From NCBI GenBank assembly GCA_935421135.1, contig OW285194.1:9532376-9596375 (forward strand): a DNA stretch of 64,000 nt, in the 5' to 3' direction. Positions 15,267 to 25,244 of the stretch are shown here, in pieces (within the stretch, counting starts at the first letter, position 1; every line of letters begins with the position of its first letter). The translations under genes were made by a program, and so were the position numbers. The notes under the pieces were generated by a model that was given only the letters and a program-made list of their open reading frames with translations, searched no databases and was not told the origin of the DNA. This stretch comes from Bugulina stolonifera. Taxonomy: Eukaryota; Bryozoa; Gymnolaemata; Cheilostomatida; Bugulidae.

Positions 15267-18200
15267 CGCCACCACCACCACCGCCGCCACCACCACCACC
15301 GCCACCGCCGCCGCCGCCGCCACCACCACCACCACCACCGCCGCCGCCGCCGCCGCCGCCATCACCGTCATCACCGCCACCCCTCCTCCACCGCCGCCCA
15401 CCCTCCCCACCCCGCAACCCCCACTCACCCGAACGACCAATCGTTTGAGGCGGTCAAGCCGCGTCCGCCCACGTTGCGTGCGGCGCCGACCGTACACGTG
15501 GAGGCGACGCCGGTGCCCCGTATCCACCGGGCCAAGCGACTAGGCAGCGGCCCGCCGCCCATTCCGAGTTCCACTGGGGTGGGACTATAAAAGATAAGTT
15601 TGACTGATGATAGTATTAATACAAAGAAGACTTAGTCATAGCAAACATGTCTTTTCTCACCAAAGGAGCAGCGGGGAGATATGTACTTTTAAAGGAAGTC
15701 CTCCCGAAGTCTGTATGGGATTATATGATCAAAAGTAATATCGAAGAAGCGAATAGTCCATGGATGTGGTATTGGGTTGACAGACTCGCTCATAATTCCT
15801 TAGTGGTAGAGCTTGCCATCTATTTTAGAACACTTTCACTCTCTATGAATATCCCTTTTAAGATAGGAGAGGAAAAGTTGAGGAAAATGGCACTTTGTTA
15901 TGAAGACTTAACAGGAGCTAGGTCAAGATTTTCATCTATGGTAGAAACAAAAAACGCATCCGTTTCTTCTCCCTTACTCCTTCTTAGGAATGCAGAGTTG
16001 TCAACCTGGTGTAGAGTGGAGGTTGAGAAGATTATTGAAGATAGAAACTGGGATGAAACTGGTGTGGGAGCGGAGGCCACTTTTAACACTCACTTCTTAC
16101 TATATCTGGATAATGAACCTGGTGGGGAAGGTTCAAAGAATGAACTCTATCATAGAGTATTGAACATATTAAAGGATGGGGCAAGAAGATGTCGCTTTGA
16201 GGATGGGAAGGAGAAATCGCGAGCGAAGAGGAGTTACAATGAAGAAAGCATCCCTGGTTTAATTCTTAGTAGAGGTAATACGCTATATGCAGGGCGATTG
16301 TTTGGAGAACTAGATCCATCCAAAAATGGGTTAGAGGTGATAAGAAGTCCTTCACCAGGAGATGCTAGATTAGAGGTGAGAGAGACTTCTACAGGAGAGA
16401 CTAACCAGGTTATGATAGAAGAGGTTGAAATGTGTGACATTGGAGAACTAGATTCATCCAAAAACGGGTTAGAGGAGATAAGAAGCCCTTCACCAGGAGA
16501 AGCTAGGGTGGAAGTGAGAGAGACTTCTACAGGAGAGAATAAGCAGATTATGATAGAAGAGCAAACTCATGTAGAAACTAAAGAAGAGGTTGAAATGTGT
16601 GACAAAAGGGAACAAGAGATTAGAAAGATAGAACAAGAATTGGCACTAAAGAAAGTGGAATTGGCAGGAGCACTGGGGTGGAAAGAAGCACTAGAGATGC
16701 AACAGAGAATTGATGCAAGAAAAGAGAGAAGAACAAATCGCATTGCCTTCTTAGAAAAAAAGTTAACAGAGGAAAGAATGGAAAAAGAGAGGTTAATGAT
16801 GGAAATCGAGCGTTTGCAAAAAGAAGAAGAAGAAGAAAAAATGGATAGTGTATCAATTATTGATCACATAATTCCCCACCTGGCTAACAAACTAGATGAT
16901 AATGATGCAAAAGCAGAAGGGGAAGATAGTAAACTGCCACAGTGGGTTCCAACAGGAGAAAGTAATGATGAATAAAAGTGTATAGATTCCAATCGTTCTC
17001 TCAAACAAGGGCAAGATGTCAAAGCAAGAGGTAGTATGTAGAAATGAGAATTATGAAGATGTGGCTGATGGTCTCTTAGATGAAGTAGTAGCTATCTCTG
17101 CTGAAGAGGGAAGGGAGCGAATAGGAGAGAGAAGCAACAAAAGAAAGAAGTTCACATTCTACATAATCATAATACTATTTATACTTTCTTGCTCATCTTT
17201 ATCACCATCAGTTTACACATATCTAAGTGATAGGGAACCACCCAATGGCAAAGACAAAGGAGTACTTAAGCAAGGACACTTTTTAAAAACAAACACAACT
17301 CTATTAGCTACTCAACTGGATCAGCATGCGTCCACACCAAGAAATCGATCTTCGCTTGCAGAGTCCCTTCACAGCTCTAGTCTGTGGTCCAACAGGGAGT
17401 GGAAAAACGGAACTACTATTTAGTCTTATTAGGAGAGTTGATGAAATTGCTTCACCCACTCCTGTTGAAATCATTTACTGCTATGGAGTTTGGCAACGCC
17501 GCTTTGAGGATTACAAGGATAAAGTAAGGTTTCATTCAGGACTCATTGATGTAGAAATGGATATAGAGCGTGATGGGAAGAATCGCTGGCTCATCATTGA
17601 TGACTTGATGGGTGAAGTCGGGGGGAAAGAGACTACTAATGCAATCTTTACAAAGTTCAGTCACCACCTGAACATAAGCGTCTTTTTCTTACTACAGAAC
17701 CTTTTCCCGAAAGATAATAGAACAGTGTCAATAAACTCGCAGTACTTTTTCTTGTTCAAGAATCCCAGAGACGGAATGTCTGTTACCAATCTTGCAAAGC
17801 AGGCTTTTCCTCAGAGTACAAGAGCTGTTCAAGAAGCTTTTAGTGATGCTACACGTAAGCCACACTCTTTTCTATTCTTGAATCTTCGCCAGGAAACCCC
17901 GGAGTGGGCTAGACTGATCGGTAATTTTGCTTCTGAGCACTCTCCCATGACTGTATATATCCCGAATACCCTGGAATATAAGTAGCATTCACATCTCTAC
18001 TCTCTCCATAAACTGTCTTGGACTCGAAGAGAGCGCATCCATCATCAAGCATGAGATACATTAATTCACCCGAGTATTCTCCAAGGTTGAGGAGGAATGC
18101 CTTGAGTATATATGCACTGACGAAAGCATCTGCAACCATCAGAGATTCAACCATTGCTGAGGCTAACAAAGACCTTATACTCGCTCTTGTTGAGTGTGCT

Positions 18201-21200
18201 AGAAATGTATTATTAGGTAATGTTCATCTAACTACCGCTCAGTTGAACTCTCTACGTCGACATAGAAGGGCCATTGAGGATCTCACCAACTCTCGTACTA
18301 GTGTGAGGCAGAAAAAGTTAATCCTACAACGTGGCGGATTTTTAGGTCTTCTTTTGAAGCCATTGGCAAGTTTACTTGGAGGTGTGCTTGGTGGATTAGG
18401 CGGTGGACGAAGGTGAAATGAGTCTCAAGTTTTCTAAAAAGTATCTTCTTATGGATAAACATACATATGAATCAATGAATAGTAGAAACAACAAAAAAGA
18501 AGGAGAGCATCTACCCTCACTCTCTACAAATGGGGATCTACTCCTGGCAGAAAAAAGCAGAAAAGATGTAATATCTAACCTCAAAAACTCTGATACAGAC
18601 ATCTACTCTCAGCTAGAGCAACATGCTCATAAAATGAATAAGTTCCTAAAAGAGTTGGAGAGATCACGCCATCCGCAGCAGGAGTTGTATAATACATTAG
18701 AGGGAATTAACACTAGGTTTAATGAAATGCATACATGGAGACAAAGAGAAGAAGAAGCACAAGAGCGAGGGCGAGAGAAAAAAAGAGATGATGAAAAGAG
18801 GCGAAGTGGCTCAAGGTCACCACTACCACACCCATATAGGAGAGAAACAAAACCAGAGAGGTCAGAAGCTGGCGCACGTTGGAGTGGGAAGGGTGAAAAT
18901 AGAAGTCCTATCAAAACTAGGTCTAGGCGAAAGCTTCCTAAAACCCCTCTTGCAAGCAATAGTAAAACAGAAAGATGGATGATATAGATGAAGGTCTACG
19001 TGATATTTACTTCTCCCCTCCTCAACCACCATCTTTTGGAGGAAAGAGAAAGTTAGTTTTAGCTTCTCCTCCTGGTATTAATGAGAATGATGTTGAGAAG
19101 TGGTTGAGAAGTCAAGACGCATACACTCTTCATCGCCCGATTAGAATGAAGTTTACAAGGAGAAAAACGTTTGTGAGTGGGATTGGTGAACAACTCCAGG
19201 CAGATCTCGTGGATGTGCGTGCGCACAAGGACTCAAATGATGGAGTAACATTTTTGCTCACCTGCATAGATGCCTTCTCACGGAAAGCATGGGTCTTTCC
19301 TCTTCATTCCAAGTCTGGTCTGGAAGTGTCCAATGCACTCATCTCTCTATTCGAAAATGAAAGCTTTAGACAAATACAAACTGATAAAGGTAAGGAGTTC
19401 CTAAACAGAAGGGTGAGTGAAGTGCTAAAGAAGTATGGAGTTAGCCATTTCACCTCTGAGAATGAGATCATCAAGGCTGCTCTTGTTGAACGCTTTAATA
19501 GAACATTGAGAGGGAAAATTCATCGTCTACTCACTTATAGAGGGGATGGACGCTACTTAGAAGATGTAGAAGACCTAGTCCAAGGATATAACAACAGTTT
19601 TAATAGGTCAATTGGAATGAAACCTATTGAGGTTGATTACGATAATCAAGAAGAGGTTTGGGTTCGGTTAAATGAGTTCTCACCTAAACGATGGTTAAAG
19701 AAAACAAGAGTAAAATACTCACCAGGTGATCATGTTCGGATTTCGATGGCTCGTAGTAGCTTTGAGCGAGGGTTCACACCAAACTGGTCAACCGAGATAT
19801 TCACCATAAAAGCAGTCAAGGCACATACCTCACCTCCTGTCTATACACTGGAAGACCTAAACAAAGAAGGAGTAGATGGAACATTCTATGCACAAGAATT
19901 GCAACATGTTAACCTACCTGAAATCTTTAGAGTTGAGAAAGTCATACGTAAACGGAGAAGGAGAGGAAAAGAAGAGAGTTTCGTGAAATGGAGTGGTTAT
20001 CCCTCTTCATTTAATAGTTGGATAGATTCTAGTCAGTTTGTGTAAGATCAAAGGTAGTATAAATTCGATATGTAAGTTCAGTTTTGCTCACTCTCAAAGA
20101 TGGCCTTCAATGTCACACTTACCTCAAATGTACGCATCGGTGGGAGTGACACAAACACCAATGCTCACTTCATTACGAAGCTAGCCAAGACATTGAAGCT
20201 TCACTCATCACAGTGGGAGGTTGGGTTACTTGACATTCAGTACCCTGCATCCTGGAGAAATGTGGAAGATGGCTATGTAGTGGTTACGAATACAAAAGAT
20301 GGAGTCAAACGAAAATGTGAAATCAGGAGTGGAAGGTATGCTTCCATGGGTGAACTTTTGAGTGAGATCAATAGAATACTAATAAACTACGACTTAGAAA
20401 AAGTAGTGAGCTTTTACTATGATAGTCTACGGAATGAAACCTTCCTCATGTTGAGAGAACAGGAACACTCTGTCATGATGTCACGTGATGTTGCGTGGGT
20501 GTTGGGATTCGAACCTGATGTAGAATATGCTGCGGAAATCAACAGGAGTCAAAACCCTCCAGACATCAATGCTGGTTTCACATCCCTCTATGTCTACTCC
20601 TCCGTAGTCTCACCAAGACATGTTGGAGATAGTCTAGTCCCCCTACTTCGCACAGTTCCTATAACAGAGAGTGAAAGAAATAGCACCGTTTTCTTTGAGT
20701 TTTCGAATGTTCAATACTCTCCAGTGTCTAATACAAGCACAGACCTCATCGAGGTAGATATAAGACGTGATGATGGAGAAAGGGTCTCATTTCGCAGTGG
20801 AAAGGTTGTGCTGACGGTTCGTTTCAGACCGCGTGGAGAGAAATAACATGGCCCCTCGCATAGTTCCATATTTTCCTGATGAGTCAGGTGAGATGTATGA
20901 AGACTATTATGCAAACCAGGTGGGAGAGGGAATGAGTGTGTACAGGGGAAAACCTATTATGACGGGTAATGGGATCGGCTCACTCTTTTCTGGACTGGCC
21001 CGAGGGGTCCTTCCCATGCTAAAGAATGGTGCCAAAACTATTGGGAAAAAGCTATTGACTACTGGAGCTTCGGTTCTGGGAGATGTAATCAAGGGAGAGA
21101 ACTTCAAATCCTCTGCAGCAAAACGTTTTCGTGAAGCTGGTGGGGATCTTCTAGGTGATGTAGAAGATGAATTACGTGAACCACCTGCCAAACGTGCACG

Positions 21201-24200
21201 AGTTAGTCAAAAGTCTACAAAGAAAAAGCGTAAAGGAAGAAAAACAGTTTTTGACTAAATGAAAGATAAATATATAATCCACACCTAGACTCACCACTCC
21301 CCACTCTTAGACAAGCGACTGTAGGAGCAAGTACTAGATGGAACAACTCTCACACTATCGAACATGTCCGTCACACATCGAGCCATCTCTCTCTCCAAGG
21401 TTTCTGAAGACTCTCCAGACACGGTTGACTCCAGTTTTGACTTATTTGCCACTCCGCCAACTCATACTAGCGTGCTCAGAGGTGAGTGGGTACCTTTGGC
21501 TCCTGTTACGGACTCCCCTGATGGCACTATTGAATTTAACATCCCGCCCGCAGACGAACTCTACACAGATCTATCAAGGTCTTACTTACACACCACAGTA
21601 AAGGTGAGCAAGGCTGATGGAAGCGTACTACCTGCGGAAGAACAACTAAAGGTTGTTCCAGGGGACAATTTTATGCACAGTCTCTTTTCTTCTGCCACTG
21701 TTCAACTGGCCGGGCAAGATGTTGAGTATGAACCAAACTATGGACATAGAGCTTATGTCGAGAATCTCCTAAACTATGGTAAAGATGCTAAGAGCACATA
21801 TATGAAAGTTGGGAGTGGGTGGATGGAGGATGAAGGAACTGGAGAAGACTATGATGGTATACCTCCCGAAGTGGTTGAAAAAAGAAAGAAACTTATAGCC
21901 ACAAGTAAAGAGATGAGCTTCTATGGGAGACCTAGGTTGAGTATGTTTTCTCAAGGAAGACTTATTCCACCAGGAGTTCGCTCTCGCCTTACTCTACAAC
22001 GTGCTATTCCACAAATGGCCCTCTTAGCAGAAACAGACAACCCTGCAGGAGGGGCGAAGATTTCTATAACTAAGACAGAATTGTGGATTCGACGTGTACA
22101 AGCCAATCCGGCCTTACAAAAAGCACAAATGGATGTTTGGGTTGTGCAACAAGAGTCTATAAAACTACCAATTGACCGAATAAAAACTCATTTCCATGTC
22201 ATCCCTGCTGGACACCAGTCAGTGAGAGTAAACTTTGATCAAGCGGGACAGAAGCCAAACAGAGTCTTTGTCGGACTAGTCAACCATACTGCAAAGAGTG
22301 GAACGTATAAGCAAAATCCCTTCAAATTTGGACATAACAATCTAAGTTCATTAGAATTACTAATTGATGGAACACCGGTGACCCGAAGATATGAACCAAA
22401 TTTTGCAAGTGGAAAGTTTGCTCGTGAATTCATGAATTTGTTCACTGTCACAAATACATCCGATGCTGACACAGGGAATGAGATCTCCCCTAGCAAATAC
22501 AAGTCCTGCGCTGCTCTCTACGCCTTTGACATTTCAGGAGATTTGTGTGATGACAACTTTCACTTGTTATCAAATGGGAGTCTATCTATTAATCTAGCAT
22601 TTGCTAATCAAACTCAAAATACACTTGGACTGTTTGTATACGAAGAAAAAGATGACATTATCTACTTGAATGCAAATCACGAAGTATCTATGGTAGCCGG
22701 GATGATGTAAAAAAAAAAAAAATGGATACATTCTCAATCTCGAATATTCTATCTGATGATAAACTCTCATCAACCTCCTTTAGAGGAGTTATGCCAAGGG
22801 ATCACTTCTTAGACTCCTTCTCCCCATCTGGATCTTTTGTTTTCAACACTCAAACAAGTGAGAAAAGTGGCGAGCATTGGATCTCTGTTTTTTCGAATGG
22901 AAAAGAAATAGAGTATTTCGACTCCTATGGTCTCCCCCCTTCTATTTATCCTGATGTGGGTAAGATGTTACAACAATGGGGAATACCAATAGTATGGAAT
23001 GGAGAGTGTCTACAAGAAGAGAGTACTAACGTGTGTGGAGACTACTGCATCTTGTTCTGTCTCCTTCGAGCTCGAGGGTGGAGTATGGAGGGAATAATTA
23101 CACGGCTAAGCAGAGTAGAAGGAAGAGTTCGAGATCATTCTATAAGAGCTCTATTTCAACGTTTATACTATAATAAAAGAAATAATACTTTCCCACTCAC
23201 AACGCATGTAAACAATATTATGCTTTTTTCACCTTTTCACTTTGACTAGAGAGAAATACTTCACCTTACTTATAATTCGTTTTTATACTACTATAACTAA
23301 AAAAAAAAAAAAAAAAAAAAAGAGACCAATAGTTTTTATCTTACCTGCATTCTTTTTTTTTTTTTTTTTTCTTTGCTTTTTAGATTTCTGCTTGATTCTT
23401 GATTCTTTTATTTTTTCTCTATTTATCTTCGTAATAAAACAATACTACTGAAGAAAGCTGCATCTTTTCTATCTTGGAATAATACTCATCCATGGGTTGT
23501 TGTGGTCTCGCCCCTATCCGAGGCCCGCTCCGGGGAGGACGGAGAGTCCACCATGTTAGAAAGATCCTTTCGGGCAGGACTCCCCACTCCTATTATTTTC
23601 CCCTTCTTCCGTGCCTCTTTTAACGCATCCACCTCTTCTTTCCTCTTCTGACTGCACTCTTCTTCCTCAATAATTCCATCCATTTGTGAGTCCGTTAAGC
23701 CCGCAAATAACTCTTCTTGGTTTTGTACTATGTTGTCAGTATCCATTGATAATGTACTATTGTAGTAGTGTAGCTGTACAGTAGTGATGTGGTGAACTTT
23801 GAATGCTGAGACTGTGATCCCACTCTCCCTTTATACAACTGCTCATTTCTTGACTCCTCCCTTTTTTTATCCAATCCCAATGTGACCCGATGTGAATCCG
23901 AAGCCTTCCGATGTGAATCCGAAGCCTCCCGATGCATCCCGATGTGAATCCGAAGCCTTCCGATGCATCCCGATGTGATTCCGAAGCTTCCCGATGCATC
24001 CCGATGCATCCCGATGTGAATCCGAAGCTTCCCGATGCATCCCGATGTGATTCCGAAGCTTCCCGATGCATCCCGATGTGATTCCGAAGCTTCCCGATGC
24101 ATCCCGATGTGAATCCGAAGCTTCCCGATGCATCCCGATGTGATTCCGAAGCTTCCCGATGCATCCCGATGTGATTCCGAAGCTTCCCGATGCATCCCGA

Positions 24201-25213
24201 TGCATCCCGATGTGAATTGACACATCGGGATGCATCGGGAAGCTTCGGAATCACATCGGGATGCATCGGGATGCATCGGGAAGCTTCGGAATCACATCGG
24301 GATGCATCGGGAAGCTTCGGAATCACATCGGGATGCATCGGGAAGCGTCGGATTCACATCGGGATGCATCGGGAAGCTTCGGAATCACATCGGGAAGCTT
24401 CGGAATCACATCGGGATGCATCGGGAGGCTTCGGATTCACATCGGGGTGCATCGGGAGGCTTCGGATTCACATCGGGGTGCATCGGGAGGCTTCGGATTC
24501 ACATCGGGGTGCATCGGGAGGCTTCGGATTCACATCGGGGTGCATCGGGAGGCTTCGGATTCACATCGGGAGGCTTCGGATTCACATCGGGGTGGGGAAA
24601 TGGTTAGACTCCGCCCACTGAATACTACTATTTAAGGTATAAGTTTCTCACTCTAGCAGTATGAACAATCAGCCTCTAGTCAACAGAGTGAGAGTAAACA
24701 GAGACAGCTACCTACTAGTCAGTGCCTGATCAGAGATGTCAACAAGTAGAACATAAGGTTAGTGTTAAATGGAGTAATTGGCAGCAATTGTGAAGTGTTT
24801 ATTGTATAAAATGCTATCAAGCTAAAAAATAACTCACACCCTACTACTATATATTTTTATAGGGAGGCTAAACAATTTAATATATTACATTATAGTCCCA
24901 CCCCAGTGGAACTCGGAATGGGCGGCGGGCCGCTGCCTAGTCGCTTGGCCCGGTGGATACGGGGCACCGGCGTCGCCTCCACGTGTACGGTCGGCGCCGC
25001 ACGCAACGTGGGCGGACGCGGCTTGACCGCCTCAAACGATTGGTCGTTCGGGTGAGTGGGGGTTGCGGGGTGGGGAGGGTGGGCGGCGGTGGAGGAGGGG
25101 TGGCGGTGATGACGGTGATGGCGGCGGCGGCGGCGGCGGCGGTGGTGGTGGTGGTGGTGGCGGCGGCGGCGGCGGTGGCGGTGGTGGTGGTGGCGGCGGT
25201 GGTGGTGGTGGCG

Positions 25214-25244
<31 letters not shown>

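Noticed and set aside
14886..15543. Long ORFs on both strands in the left TIR (and the same ones at 24890-25618)
   Set aside because: They are produced by CCG/CCA repeats without stops, occur in three frames at once and are mirrored exactly in the other TIR.
18018..18416. Earlier starts for the small virion protein (TTG at 18018), the charged protein (GTG at 18403) and the core-type protein (GTG at 20833)
   Set aside because: These are not ATG codons; the first in-frame ATGs fit the gene spacing and a eukaryotic or viral setting.
23887..24592. CRISPR-like array
   Set aside because: The units are contiguous and degenerate with no unique spacers, the arms are inverted, and the context is eukaryotic.
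23728..24635. Six overlapping ORFs of about 120-190 codons
   Set aside because: All translate the 33-bp minisatellite in different frames and strands.
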